Below, piece after piece: positions 9,125 to 18,485 of a stretch of 64,000 nucleotides of DNA. Positions within the stretch are counted from its first letter, which is position 1, and each line of letters opens with the position of its first letter. The position numbers and the translations under genes were made by a program. Under the pieces are notes generated by a model that was given only the letters and a program-made list of their open reading frames with translations, was not told where the DNA came from and ran no database searches. Source of the stretch: Croceivirga sp. (lineage in GTDB: Bacteria; Bacteroidota; Bacteroidia; Flavobacteriales; Flavobacteriaceae); NCBI GenBank assembly GCA_028281025.1, contig JANQKR010000013.1, positions 124,001 to 188,000 on the forward strand, written 5' to 3'.

Positions 9125-11938
9125 TTAGAATTGAAATCGTAAAGAACTCAGGAAGATTCTTGGCAAGGACTCCGTTCCATAGGCAAAACCACCACTGGCA
9201 AATCCGTTTTGCAGCGCAATCCCAGAACCGGTGTTCTCGGGATCAAAGTTTCCTGCTGTCCAGTTAAAGGGGTTGGTTACCGTGAGGCCAAACCTTATGT
9301 TGGAAAAAGGCTTTACCACATTTCCAAAATCATACGTAGCCCCTATGGTTCTTATTTTAATGAAGTCATTGTCAAAAACAAAGAAGTTTACATAGTTGAA
9401 AGGAGAGGTGTTGCCATTCAGTTCTTCAGGAATGCCCTCACTATCAAATTCCCGTAAGTTTCTCAAGAGAAAGCTTAGGTCGGTAATCTTGCCCCCAAAT
9501 TGGTAATCCCCCGTGGCAAAAAGATTAAAACTACCCCATGTGTAATTCAATCCAATTGAACCAAAATAAGGAGCAAACGTATCGCCTAAATTGGAATTGG
9601 GTTGAAATTCATAAGAACCATCGCTCTGAAGCACGGCCGCAGTGCCCCTTAAATACCCCAAACTCTGACCCTCTTCCACCACGGAGCCGATAACTTGGAA
9701 TCCTCCTACCACGAATGGAGCTCCACCCCCTGAACTTACCACCACATTTTCATTGGTGTTATAAGAAAGGTTTATTCCCAGACGGTGCTTTTTGGTTTGG
9801 ATCAAAGTGGCGTCCAGTGCAAATTCCCATCCTTTATTGGATACTTCCCCAATGTTTTGAATTTGGTTCAATTGACCGTCCGATGGTGGGGATACCGGTG
9901 TAAAAAGCGCGTCCTCGGTAGTCGCGTCGTATCGTGTACCGCTCAAATTGAGTCGATTTCCAAAAAAACCCAGTTCCAAACCAAATTCGGTGGTCTTCAC
10001 CCGTTCCGAAACCAAATCCGGATTTCCCGGATTGGCGAATGTGAAAGAAGGCGCCCCTAAAAAGGAATTCAGTGAAAAGGTCCTGTCCTGTGAAAATGGC
10101 TGTGCAAAATTGGTGGCTTCCCCATAATTCGCCCTGAGCTTTATCGTCGAGACGATATCATTGATGCCATTTCTTTTATAAAAATCGTGGTCGGAAAGGT
10201 TGTAGACCACTCCAATTTTTGGAAGGAACAAAGGATTGGTGTTCTCTCCCGCAGATGTATTTCTGTCCAGTCTGCCCCCCAGTTCCAAAAAAGCTACATT
10301 GAAGAAACCAACGTTCTCCAAAAAATAGAGGCCATAGTTGGCATTTTCCAATACAAAATCCAAGACGGTTTGAGTGGCAAAATTGTTGACGGACCGCGTT
10401 CCATCCACACCTCCGGTACCATTGATCTGATTTTGCCTATCCGTACTTCTAAAGAACTGCCCCCCTAAAATTGTAACAAAAGAAAAGTCATTCAAATTAG
10501 CTTTATGGGTAAAGTTGAGATCTGCGGTAACCGTAAAGGCATTTCGCAACAACCGCCCCAGAATGGCCTGGTCGGTAGTCCCTTCCGGGATGGTACCTGT
10601 GGCCACTTGAAAACTATTGCTTTGGATTTGTTCCGAAACGGAAGTTCGATAGTCTATCCCCACTGTTGCATTGGCCTGAATGGCATTTGAAAAGGTATAC
10701 GTAAATTTATTCGAACCTGTAATCCTATTTATGGTTTGCGTATTGTCCACCAAAGGGTTTATCCTGTCCGATCTTTCCAACTCGGCCTGCCATTCTTCAT
10801 CGGTAAGCTCATCCAAGTTGCCACGCCCTGCACTCTCAAAACCAGAAAATCTTGAAAGCGTGGTAAAATTTGCGTTGAAGTCCAAGTTGGACTCAAAGCC
10901 GGTGTACGAGAACGAACCTTGGTAATCCATCTTTTCGGATAATTTGGCTTTGTATCCAAAAGTGAAGGAGCGTTTTACCTGCTCGTTCAAATTGTTGAAG
11001 GAATCGTCCTTATATAGGCTTCCCCCAAAATTGTAGGAAAAGCCTTTTCCTCCTCCATTAAAACCAACTTTGAACTCTTGGGACAATCCAGTACTGAACA
11101 GCGCCTCGGCAGTCCTTTTGTACTTTAAATAGTCCTCTGTTCCTTTGATTACACCCAAACTACTCTCAAAAAAGGCAGTTGCCCTGCCCTCGCGACCTTT
11201 TTTGGTAATCACCTGAATTACCCCGTTGGCGGCATCGGCACCGTACAAGGTGGTCGCGGCACCTCCTTTGATATATTCAATTCGTTCTATGGATTCCACG
11301 GGAATATCCGCAAGGGCCGAAACATTGGCACCCCCGGTACCCAAGCCCAACTGCGGGCTTGAATTTAAATTGTCCACCCTAACCCCATCCACAATAATTA
11401 CGGGGGTGGAAGAGGTAGCAGCAGAAATTGGGCCCCTGGTCCGTATTATGGAAGCGGTGCCAGGTTGCCCGGAACTTAACCTTATCTGGGCGCTTGGTGT
11501 GCTGGCCTGCAGCATCGCATCTATCTGATTGGAGGGGAGTTTGTCAATATCTTCCTCCGTTAGCACGTCGACCGTAGTGGAGAGTTTTCGCTTTTGGATA
11601 CCAGAGCCTTGGCCGGTTACAATGACTTCTTCCAATGCTTCTGCATCCTCAACCATTTGGATATCGATCACATTGGATTCCCCTATGGGTCGCGTTACCG
11701 TTTTTTGTCCCAGATAGGAAAAAACCAATGTTTGGCCATTGTTCCCCTGGATGGTATAGTTTCCGTCAAAATCGGTCTGTGTGCCATTGCTTGTTCCTTG
11801 AACAATTACATTGACCCCGGGTAAGGGCAACCCGTTTTGATCGGTAACCGTACCTCTGATTGTTTTGTTCTGCGCCAGTGTAATTGTAGTTCCCAAAATA
11901 AAGAATACCAACACCCGCCAATAATTACTTCGATCCAT
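9125..11938 (-). CDS. SusC/RagA-family TonB-linked outer-membrane transporter
   Basis: 937 residues. Signal peptide (about 1-22), carboxypeptidase-regulatory-like domain starting IRGTVTDQNGLPLPGVNVIV (about 28-100), plug domain with IEYIKGGAATTLYGADAANGVIQVITKKG (about 215-245), and a long beta-barrel ending in an aromatic C-terminal strand (LSSLRFQF). This is the SusC signature. Its role is TonB-driven import of a ligand held by the SusD partner, whose gene follows after 16 bases. An AraC regulator gene lies 257 bases upstream on the same strand and may control the pair. Confidence 0.92.
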   Translation of the reverse strand: MDRSNYWRVLVFFILGTTITLAQNKTIRGTVTDQNGLPLPGVNVIVQGTSNGTQTDFDGNYTIQGNNGQTLVFSYLGQKTVTRPIGESNVIDIQMVEDAEALEEVIVTGQGSGIQKRKLSTTVDVLTEEDIDKLPSNQIDAMLQASTPSAQIRLSSGQPGTASIIRTRGPISAATSSTPVIIVDGVRVDNLNSSPQLGLGTGGANVSALADIPVESIERIEYIKGGAATTLYGADAANGVIQVITKKGREGRATAFFESSLGVIKGTEDYLKYKRTAEALFSTGLSQEFKVGFNGGGKGFSYNFGGSLYKDDSFNNLNEQVKRSFTFGYKAKLSEKMDYQGSFSYTGFESNLDFNANFTTLSRFSGFESAGRGNLDELTDEEWQAELERSDRINPLVDNTQTINRITGSNKFTYTFSNAIQANATVGIDYRTSVSEQIQSNSFQVATGTIPEGTTDQAILGRLLRNAFTVTADLNFTHKANLNDFSFVTILGGQFFRSTDRQNQINGTGGVDGTRSVNNFATQTVLDFVLENANYGLYFLENVGFFNVAFLELGGRLDRNTSAGENTNPLFLPKIGVVYNLSDHDFYKRNGINDIVSTIKLRANYGEATNFAQPFSQDRTFSLNSFLGAPSFTFANPGNPDLVSERVKTTEFGLELGFFGNRLNLSGTRYDATTEDALFTPVSPPSDGQLNQIQNIGEVSNKGWEFALDATLIQTKKHRLGINLSYNTNENVVVSSGGGAPFVVGGFQVIGSVVEEGQSLGYLRGTAAVLQSDGSYEFQPNSNLGDTFAPYFGSIGLNYTWGSFNLFATGDYQFGGKITDLSFLLRNLREFDSEGIPEELNGNTSPFNYVNFFVFDNDFIKIRTIGATYDFGNVVKPFSNIRFGLTVTNPFNWTAGNFDPENTGSGIALQNGFASGGFAYGTESLPRIFLSSLRFQF

Positions 11939-12195
11939 GAACTTTAGAATTTAGGTTAGAAATTATTTGAGCTAGTGCAACCGAGAAAGGAGGGCAAAAG
12001 GTAAATTTTATGCTAATTCAAATCACCTTACCAATGAGAACAAAACCAACAGACCAATTTCACGTCTTAAATAGTGTAAGACCCCAGTGACCCTGCCTTT
12101 ACAATTGCGGGGTAAAACAAATGAATAGTGGTTCGGAAAGGGTTATTTTAAGTTGGGGTTGACCAAAAACCTGACGCAGGTTTACCGTTAACCCA

Positions 12196-13314
12196 TTATG
12201 CAGACATACTAAGCTCAACATACCTTTTTGGGGTGTGTCCCGTGGATTTTTTAAAGGCTTTGTAAAACGAAACTTTGTTATTGAAGCCCGTTTGATAAAC
12301 AATTTCAATAACTTTTAATCGGCAATCTTCTTGGTTCTTCAAAAGTGCTTTTGCTTCCTCAATCCTGAACTTGTTTATGAAGTCATAAAAGCCCATTTCA
12401 AATTGTTCATTGATGATTTGGGACACATAATGCCGTGGGATACTTAAACGATTTGCAAGATTATCCAGCGTAAGATCATTGTTCAAATAGAGTTTCTCTT
12501 CTTCGATCAATTTTAAAAGTTTGTTCTTCAGCTCTTCCGATAGTTCCTGAGACAATCCACTACGGCAATATTTTTCGGGAGGTGCTGTTTTTTTGAGCAC
12601 ATTTTTGTCCCATAGTATTTTGGGATGGAAATAGGCCACATAGCCCAAAATCAAAACAAAAGCACCGACGGTGCCCAGGGTAAGAATATCCGAATAAACG
12701 ACCATATGGGTATTTAGGCTCAAGGAAATAAATAGGGTAAGGAAAAGATACACGGCAAATAAGATTGTCACCCAATTCCTAAGAAGATTACCAAATCTGC
12801 CGTGGTTCTTTTTTAGAAAAACAGCTATCCCAAAACCATAAAGTATAAGATGAACGATTAACGTGTAGGGGTTAAAAACAAACTGGTACAGTTGGGCCAA
12901 ATAAAATAGCCCCAAATACTCTCCCAGAATACTCCCTGTTGTGATAAGTGCGGGAAAAAAATGGAGTAAACTCACGGTCTTATACTTTCCTTGACCCAGT
13001 AAATTGAAAATATACAGGTAATTCAAGGGGCCAATGGTAAACAATATGATTCTGATGAATCCGTCATCCAATATGGAGGGCCTATGAACAGGTTGATCCA
13101 GAAATATAATGGCATAGGTCAAAACAATAACACAATACGAAATCACCACTAGACCAAGACGGATATTCGATGTATTGTTCTGCTTCCCTTTGCCTATGAT
13201 CAAGAGACTCAATAGTACCCCTTGACTTGCCAATACCAAAGAACAACTTGTCCACAAATTCAATACATCAAAAGCTCCGGGGGATTCCCCTATCACAGAT
13301 AAAACCATTTGCAC
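12196..13314 (-). CDS. 7TM-AraC transcriptional regulator next to SusCD
   Basis: 372 residues with about seven membrane helices in residues 15-240 and an AraC-type DNA-binding domain at the end (LTLDNLANRLSIPRHYVSQIINE ... FNNKVSFYKAFKKSTGHTPKRYVEL). It has the same architecture as the regulator at 1151-2281 but low visible identity in the membrane half, so the two probably sense different signals. Position just upstream of the SusC/SusD genes on the same strand suggests control of that uptake pair, in place of the more usual ECF sigma/anti-sigma or hybrid two-component control of such loci. That link is inferred from position. Confidence 0.83.
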   Translation of the reverse strand: MQMVLSVIGESPGAFDVLNLWTSCSLVLASQGVLLSLLIIGKGKQNNTSNIRLGLVVISYCVIVLTYAIIFLDQPVHRPSILDDGFIRIILFTIGPLNYLYIFNLLGQGKYKTVSLLHFFPALITTGSILGEYLGLFYLAQLYQFVFNPYTLIVHLILYGFGIAVFLKKNHGRFGNLLRNWVTILFAVYLFLTLFISLSLNTHMVVYSDILTLGTVGAFVLILGYVAYFHPKILWDKNVLKKTAPPEKYCRSGLSQELSEELKNKLLKLIEEEKLYLNNDLTLDNLANRLSIPRHYVSQIINEQFEMGFYDFINKFRIEEAKALLKNQEDCRLKVIEIVYQTGFNNKVSFYKAFKKSTGHTPKRYVELSMSA

Positions 13315-13482
13315 CTAACTTTATTCCTTCCAATTTTTATCCCTAAAGTAGCGCTTCTTGAACGTGGGCCAATCCTAGGTATTTACCAAACTTTCCCTAG
13401 TTGTTATCTACTAAAAAATGCATTGGTCCATTCATTTTACGAATCCCGCCAATGCATTTTTAACCAAGGGTGAAAACTTGGA

Positions 13483-14220
13483 TTACCAGGTTTTTATAGT
13501 ATATAGGACCCCCAATCTAATGACCCGGTTTTTGACGTCTCCAAAACCTTGCTGTTCTTCAAGGTTGAGAAACCCGTGGTCGTAACCCAACTGAACACTA
13601 AGATTGTCATTAAAAATATAGCCCACCCCCAGGGTGGCGGCCAAATCAAATCCTTTGTAATTGTCTTTTACATCTTGATCGGTGGTGTCCCCATTTACCT
13701 CACTTTTTTCATTGGCACCCAACAATATTGAAGGTTGCAAACCACCCTGAACAGTGAACTTTGGCCTTATGGGATACCGCAGTTGCAAAGGAATGTCAAT
13801 GTAGGTCAAACGTGTTTTGATGGACCCTAGGTTATCAATGGTGGTCTCGCTCCCTTTGGTACTGAACCGTAGACCCGTCTGGGCGGATAACTTTGAATTT
13901 AAGGGCGTATCCAGACTGGCCCCGATAAAAAACCCAGGAATGGCTTCTTCGGAACCTCCTCCAAAGAAGCTGGATGCAGAACCAGCACCCGCTATGGAGG
14001 AACTGGTGGTGGATTGATTTTGGCCTTCAACACAATCCTCACATCGGCCCTGCAACTGTGGTGCATTATCATATGGTGAATATTCCCTGTCCACCGCCCG
14101 GGTTCCAAGGTTTGGTCCAGCTTCTACACTAAGGGAACCGAATATTGAAGCACAGCTTACATGCAATGCCAAAAAGCCAACCACGGTTATATGACACGCT
14201 ATTTTTTTTAGTATTCTCAT
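13483..14220 (-). CDS. Outer-membrane beta-barrel protein (PorT-like family)
   Basis: 245 residues with a signal peptide ending near SCAS, which could also be a lipobox. The second half has the alternating pattern of a small beta-barrel: TGLRFSTKGSE, LTYIDIPLQLRYPI, FTVQGGLQPSILLG, LAATLGVGYIFNDNLSVQLGYDHGFLN, and a terminal IRLGVLYTIKTW. The LTYIDIPLQLRY element is typical of the outer-membrane beta-barrel/PorT group of Bacteroidota. The N-terminal half has an unusual Ser/Gly/Ala-rich region (about 65-95). Function unknown; not clearly in an operon with its neighbours. Confidence 0.75.
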   Translation of the reverse strand: MRILKKIACHITVVGFLALHVSCASIFGSLSVEAGPNLGTRAVDREYSPYDNAPQLQGRCEDCVEGQNQSTTSSSIAGAGSASSFFGGGSEEAIPGFFIGASLDTPLNSKLSAQTGLRFSTKGSETTIDNLGSIKTRLTYIDIPLQLRYPIRPKFTVQGGLQPSILLGANEKSEVNGDTTDQDVKDNYKGFDLAATLGVGYIFNDNLSVQLGYDHGFLNLEEQQGFGDVKNRVIRLGVLYTIKTW

Positions 14221-14312
14221 TTTGTTCGTTTTTTATTGTTTTACTATTTTGAAAAATTGCCTTGTTGGAGGTATCCGTCCTTTCCAAAAAAAGACGGCAA
14301 CGAAAAAAGGGT

Positions 14313-14759
14313 TTAAGGCGATTCAAGGTTTCTCTTGAGACTGGCCAACCGTTGTCTTGTATGCTGCCTCAAAACACGATTTACCATAAGGCCAACAAGA
14401 TTGAACGGGAACCGCAGTTGATAGGAATACAAAAAGCTGACCTCGGTTGCCTTTCTGGAGGTAGCCTTGAATACCCAACACCCATGAAATGATCTGAACA
14501 TATATGGCCCTTGAATCATTTCAATAGCGGTTCTTTCCGGTCTATTGAAGGTTATGTACCGTGTTACCATGCTATGCCCATTATGGGCCACACAATGTGC
14601 TTTTGCCCCTACATGGGCCGTACTAACCCCATCCAGCAGATCTGCCTTGCTTAACAACGTATCCCAATCAAGCCTGAACCTATAGTTTTGCGTATAATCA
14701 AAAACATCCCGCTGCTCCCTTTCGATGGCTATTTGCTCCCTCCAACTGATACGCCCCAT
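14313..14759 (-). CDS. Hypothetical protein, SRPBCC/polyketide-cyclase-like
   Basis: About 148 residues from the ATG at 14759. The frame is open further upstream but would run into the preceding gene, so this later start is preferred. The sequence MGRISWREQIAIEREQRDVFDYTQNYRFRLDWD and the later alternation of strands resemble the START/SRPBCC ligand-binding fold (polyketide-cyclase-type), in which the opening strand is followed by VFDY..N..R...WD. Its ligand is unknown. It lies 49 bases after a small exported protein gene on the same strand. The assignment rests on pattern recognition only. Confidence 0.55.
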   Translation of the reverse strand: MGRISWREQIAIEREQRDVFDYTQNYRFRLDWDTLLSKADLLDGVSTAHVGAKAHCVAHNGHSMVTRYITFNRPERTAIEMIQGPYMFRSFHGCWVFKATSRKATEVSFLYSYQLRFPFNLVGLMVNRVLRQHTRQRLASLKRNLESP

Positions 14760-14808
14760 AGCTAAATATTGTCTGCTAAACCGATGTTGAACCTTACTCC
14801 CGTTGAAA

Positions 14809-15291
14809 TTATGGGCACCTGCCATTACCCGGGGCAAAGACATAGGTGACGTTACCTATTCTCCATTTCCCAGCAAGCATTTTTTGAACATCTATGGGAT
14901 AATAATTCTTGGTGCCGGTATAATCCGTTATTTCCAAATAGTAGCCCCCTTGATAGTCCAATACTTGCCAATCCCCTTCATTTTCCGCTACACCAGCGCC
15001 ATAGGCCCTGTTATTCCTGTTGGTCGTATGCTGCGTGCCCTTCACGGTGTAAGAGCCATCATAGGAATACTGATATCTACCGTTGGGGCAGAAATCGATA
15101 TACGTAATGGCACTTGCCGAATTATCGCTCAAATAGGAGGACTCTGAGTAGGTCACCAATTGACTCCCATTGATATAATTTGTCAATTTCTCCACATCAC
15201 TTTGGGCAGCTACCTTACCAGCGACAAAAGTGAACGTGAGGAGAACTAACGTTCGGTACTTTTTTTTGACTATTTTTTTCATCTGGTTCAT
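14809..15291 (-). CDS. Small exported protein of unknown function
   Basis: 160 residues. Signal peptide (about 1-29, cleavage after KVAAQ). The mature part is rich in Tyr, Asn and Gly and alternates polar and aromatic residues (FCPNGRYQYSYDGSY, GDWQVLDYQGGYYLEITDYTG), as in small lipocalin-like or beta-sandwich envelope proteins. The segment NGRYQYSYDGSY ... GTW-like GDWQV ... ITDYTG resembles proteins annotated as lipocalin-like hypothetical in Bacteroidota, but I do not recognise a named family with certainty. Followed by the SRPBCC-like gene. Confidence 0.6.
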   Translation of the reverse strand: MNQMKKIVKKKYRTLVLLTFTFVAGKVAAQSDVEKLTNYINGSQLVTYSESSYLSDNSASAITYIDFCPNGRYQYSYDGSYTVKGTQHTTNRNNRAYGAGVAENEGDWQVLDYQGGYYLEITDYTGTKNYYPIDVQKMLAGKWRIGNVTYVFAPGNGRCP

Positions 15292-15438
15292 GTGCTTTGC
15301 CTTCTAAGGAAATCCATTGCTAATTGATGGCAAGGAAATACGCCTTTGAATGTGCAGACTCCCACCACTTAAGATGTTATGGAGTCTGCATCAAACCAAA
15401 AACTGATCTACATCAACAAAAAAACAATGCCTAAATAA

Positions 15439-16071
15439 TTACACCTGTGGTGTTAATCTCAAATAGGGTTTTACCGTTTTAAATCCTTTGGGGAACCTTT
15501 TTGTCGCTTCTTCATTGCTTACTGAAGGTAAAATGACACAATCGTCACCTTTCTTCCAATTGGCGGGAGTCGCGAGCATCTCGTATTCGGTAAGCTGTAG
15601 CGAGTCTATAACCCTTAATAACTCATCAAAATTTCTTCCCGTAGCGGCGGGATACGTCAGTATCAGCTTCACTTTTTTGTCGGGGGCGATAATGAAAACG
15701 GAACGCACCGTCATCGTGGAATCCGCATTGGGATGGATCATTCCGTACAAACCGGCAATTGTTCCATCCGCATCGGCAATCAATGGGAAATCAACACTTG
15801 CATTCTGGGTTTCCTCGATGTCCTTAATCCACTCAAAATGCGACTCCAGGGAATCTACACTAATGGCGGCTATTTTTATCTTGCGTTCGTCAAATTCATT
15901 TTGAAAGTTGGCCATTGTGCCCAACTCCGTGGTACATACTGGAGTGAAGTCTGCTGGATGTGATACCAACATCCCCCAGTTTTCACCCAGCCATTCATGG
16001 TAATCCATCCTTCCTTTTGTTGTATTCGCCGTAAAATTTGGGGCGATGTCCCCCAATCGAATCGTATTCAT
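15439..16071 (-). CDS. 1-Cys peroxiredoxin (Prx6 family)
   Basis: About 210 residues from the ATG at 16071 (MNTIRLGDIAPNF); an in-frame ATG at 16110 would add 13 residues not seen at the N-terminus of the family. The peroxidatic cysteine lies in HPADFTPVCTTELG (Cys about 46), with the conserved Arg later in MTVRSVFIIAPDKKVKL. The long C-terminal dimerisation part (LLRVIDSLQLTEYEMLATPANWKKGDD) and the lack of a second conserved cysteine fit the Prx6 group. It reduces hydrogen peroxide and organic peroxides in the cytosol. A long inverted repeat lies about 160 bases upstream and might be a regulator site. Confidence 0.92.
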   Translation of the reverse strand: MNTIRLGDIAPNFTANTTKGRMDYHEWLGENWGMLVSHPADFTPVCTTELGTMANFQNEFDERKIKIAAISVDSLESHFEWIKDIEETQNASVDFPLIADADGTIAGLYGMIHPNADSTMTVRSVFIIAPDKKVKLILTYPAATGRNFDELLRVIDSLQLTEYEMLATPANWKKGDDCVILPSVSNEEATKRFPKGFKTVKPYLRLTPQV

Positions 16072-16110
16072 GTGTTCCGTATTTTGATTAATAAATTCCT
16101 TGTTCCTCAT

Positions 16111-16678
16111 TGTGCTGTCCCTTTATGAACAGTTCCGAACGGCACTTTTAGCATTGCGTACAACCCCAGTACCCATCCCCTCCTCCCTTGACCAAAAACG
16201 GAAGATTACGGCTTTCCGCTTGGTTGTATTCCGTTAAACAATGCTTGTTTAAACGGAACCTATGGGGTGAATGGCGGTTCAGTACAAATTGCTATCGCAA
16301 AGGGAATGGTTTGGGATTGAAAAGCTATAGTCGTTTACAACCATTTTCCTTTAGTTAAATACCTGTAAAACGAATGGTTTGAAAAGCATGATGTTGTCCG
16401 TTATCATGGCATCGATCTCTTTATCATCCTGGGAAATCTCCCAATAAAAACAGTGTCTTCCGGGAAAAAGGAGCTAAATCCCGTTCGCTTGGTATTACGC
16501 CCGCTTTTCTTATTTGCCCGCTTTTCTTGTTGCTGTTCCCATTCATTTTTTGGGGTCATTCATTAAGGTTTCGGGCTATTTTCAGCAATCCCCTTACCAT
16601 ATCGACATACAGAATTTTGTGTCGGTTAAAATTGTGGGTGAGGGTATTGGGAAATACTTTGTCTTTGATTTCCAGGCA
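16111..16678. other. Intergenic region without recognisable gene
   Basis: About 570 bases between the peroxiredoxin and the channel gene. I see only a hairpin at 16229-16258 and a short direct repeat CCCGCTTTTCTTxTT near 16500. No reading frame here has a convincing start, composition or family resemblance. Confidence 0.5.
16229..16258. repeat. Inverted repeat upstream of peroxiredoxin
   Basis: TTCCGTTAAACAA, spacer TGC, then TTGTTTAAACGGAA. The arms match over 13 bases with one extra T. It lies about 160-190 bases upstream of the peroxiredoxin start and could be an operator or a hairpin; no oxidative-stress regulator site can be named. Confidence 0.45.
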
Positions 16679-18034
16679 TTAAAACTTAAACTCTGCAGTA
16701 AAAACGGCATGGAACAAGGTATTGTCCAAACCACTTTCCGCCAAAAAAGCCCCTGGGAAAATAACGTTGGCCTCCAACTCCAAAGCAATAAAACCATTTA
16801 CTTCAAAACTGGCTATGGAACCGAGTTGATGCCCTATAAATCGTTCTTCATTTACGGAAGGGTACTGCAAATTCAATGGCGGACCATACACCCCATCCTG
16901 TCTTGACAACCGCCAAAACGCAACATAATCAAACTGAAAGTTGAAACGTCCCATGGACATGTCAACATACGGATGGATATCAAATAGGTTGGAAGGCCCT
17001 ATTCGGGCCACACGGCCAAAGTAAGCACCTCGTGGGTAGAGCCCATCGAAGGTATTTAGGGTCGTATCCGTAGCGCTGGTGTCGCCACTTATGGCCTCTG
17101 TTTTCAATCCAATGGAGCTGTTCGTCCCTAAAAAGGGATGTTCAATATTGAAGGAGACCGTCCATGCCCTGATCTCTTGATCACCAAAACGCCCGGTCTG
17201 GAATACAAATTCATTGTTGTACCTTAATTTGTTCCAATTCCCGAAATGTCGTAATCCCAAACTCAGTCGATTGTCATCGGCGGTACCCGAATCCCAGGTT
17301 TTGGCTTCCTCCTCTTTGTAAATCATGTAGATATCCGTGCTTGTTTTGCGGTTCCAATGTTGCGTCCAGTAAACCGCACTAAGCGACTCCCGGAAATTGA
17401 GCGCCTCATTGTCAAATACCCCTTGCCCCACCCGAACCGGAACGGCGTAAAAGGCGGTGAGCTCCTTGTTTTGGTCCTGGTACTGCAATTGTGCCATATC
17501 AAATGACAACCGAACGTTGGGTCCCTCCCGAACATCAATCAAACGGCCGCTTCCCAGACGCATGTTTTGACGGCCTACCAACATACGCCAATTGGGATTG
17601 AAATGATATCGTGCAAACAACTGGTTAAAACTTAGCTCGTCCCGGTCAACGGGAGCCAGGTTTTGTTTGCTGGTAATTAAACTGGAATTCAGTTCTGCGA
17701 ACAGTTCGAATGTATTGGCAAGTTTTAGATGGGAATGGAACTGGAACCGATTCAAAAACCAAATGTCATCCTGGTCCACTTCCGTTGCAAATTCCTCGTT
17801 GATAAACGCTTCCGATTGAAACCGGTAACTGCCCCCAAAACTTAGCTTACTTTCATTGCCGATTTCGATTTGCTTTAAATTTTCATAAAGGCCGTTTTTC
17901 CCATCTGAAGGAATGTCAATAACATCATTCTGCCGCAATAAACTAAAATCAAGTACTTTTTTACCTTCTTCTTGCGCCTGCATCCATAAAACAGCACCAA
18001 AGAAAACAGTAGCTATTTGAGATAAGGTCTTCAC
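16679..18034 (-). CDS. Alginate-export-family outer-membrane channel
   Basis: 451 residues with a signal peptide (about 1-20, ending MQAQ). The body is a predicted beta-barrel with the AlgE/alginate_exp-like hallmarks: LSFGGSYRFQSEAF near residue 65, FNQLFARYHFNPNWRMLVGRQNMRLGSGRLIDVREGPNVRLSFD (about 125-170), and a final aromatic strand FHAVFTAEFKF. Despite the family name, many members are general channels for small organic anions, and no alginate genes are near. It is the last gene of a tight cluster with a DMT permease, DoxX, SCO and tyrosinase, only one base after the DMT stop. Confidence 0.82.
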   Translation of the reverse strand: MKTLSQIATVFFGAVLWMQAQEEGKKVLDFSLLRQNDVIDIPSDGKNGLYENLKQIEIGNESKLSFGGSYRFQSEAFINEEFATEVDQDDIWFLNRFQFHSHLKLANTFELFAELNSSLITSKQNLAPVDRDELSFNQLFARYHFNPNWRMLVGRQNMRLGSGRLIDVREGPNVRLSFDMAQLQYQDQNKELTAFYAVPVRVGQGVFDNEALNFRESLSAVYWTQHWNRKTSTDIYMIYKEEEAKTWDSGTADDNRLSLGLRHFGNWNKLRYNNEFVFQTGRFGDQEIRAWTVSFNIEHPFLGTNSSIGLKTEAISGDTSATDTTLNTFDGLYPRGAYFGRVARIGPSNLFDIHPYVDMSMGRFNFQFDYVAFWRLSRQDGVYGPPLNLQYPSVNEERFIGHQLGSIASFEVNGFIALELEANVIFPGAFLAESGLDNTLFHAVFTAEFKF

Positions 18035-18035
18035 T

Positions 18036-18485
18036 TCAAAATCTCCGAATCAGTACCACTCCAGCAACCAAAAGGAGTACCCCAAACAATCGCTGCCAAT
18101 TGATTTGCTTTACAGGAAGGCCCAAAAGTCCGTAATGGTCCACCACCAGGGATACCGCCATTTGTCCGGCAACTACCAAAACAAAGGTCAGGGCCACGCC
18201 TAAACGTGGTGCCAAAATAATGACGGCGGCAACGTAAAACGCGCCCAAAATCCCAGCGATCCAAACCACGGGAGAAACCGTTTTGGCCTGTGCAATGGTT
18301 GAAAAATCAAACTTTAAGACAAAGAGGTAAACCAATAATCCCACGGTGCCGATCAAAAAGGAGGCAAAAGCGGCAAAAATGGGTTGATGGACCGATTTCC
18401 CCAACTGTACGTTAAGCCCTGCTTGAAGTGGTAAAACAGCTCCAGCGACAATGGCCAAAAGGACGAAAAAGACCTGTGTTTTCAT
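18036..18485 (-). CDS. DMT-superfamily membrane protein (YdcZ/DUF606 type)
   Basis: 149 residues with five hydrophobic helices. The opening FFVLLAIVAGAVLPLQAGLNVQLGKSVHQPIFAAFASFLIGTVGLL, with LQAGLNVQLG and AAFASFLIGT, is typical of the YdcZ/DUF606 half-size drug/metabolite transporters, and the end LLLVAGVVLIRRF closes the last helix. The start overlaps the DoxX stop by four bases (ATGA-type), so it is translationally coupled to it. The transported compound is unknown. Confidence 0.85.
   Translation of the reverse strand: MKTQVFFVLLAIVAGAVLPLQAGLNVQLGKSVHQPIFAAFASFLIGTVGLLVYLFVLKFDFSTIAQAKTVSPVVWIAGILGAFYVAAVIILAPRLGVALTFVLVVAGQMAVSLVVDHYGLLGLPVKQINWQRLFGVLLLVAGVVLIRRF

Noticed and set aside
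16514-16906. 130-codon plus-strand frame at the end of the channel gene
   Set aside because: It mostly lies antisense to the channel gene and its remainder has no family likeness or start signal.
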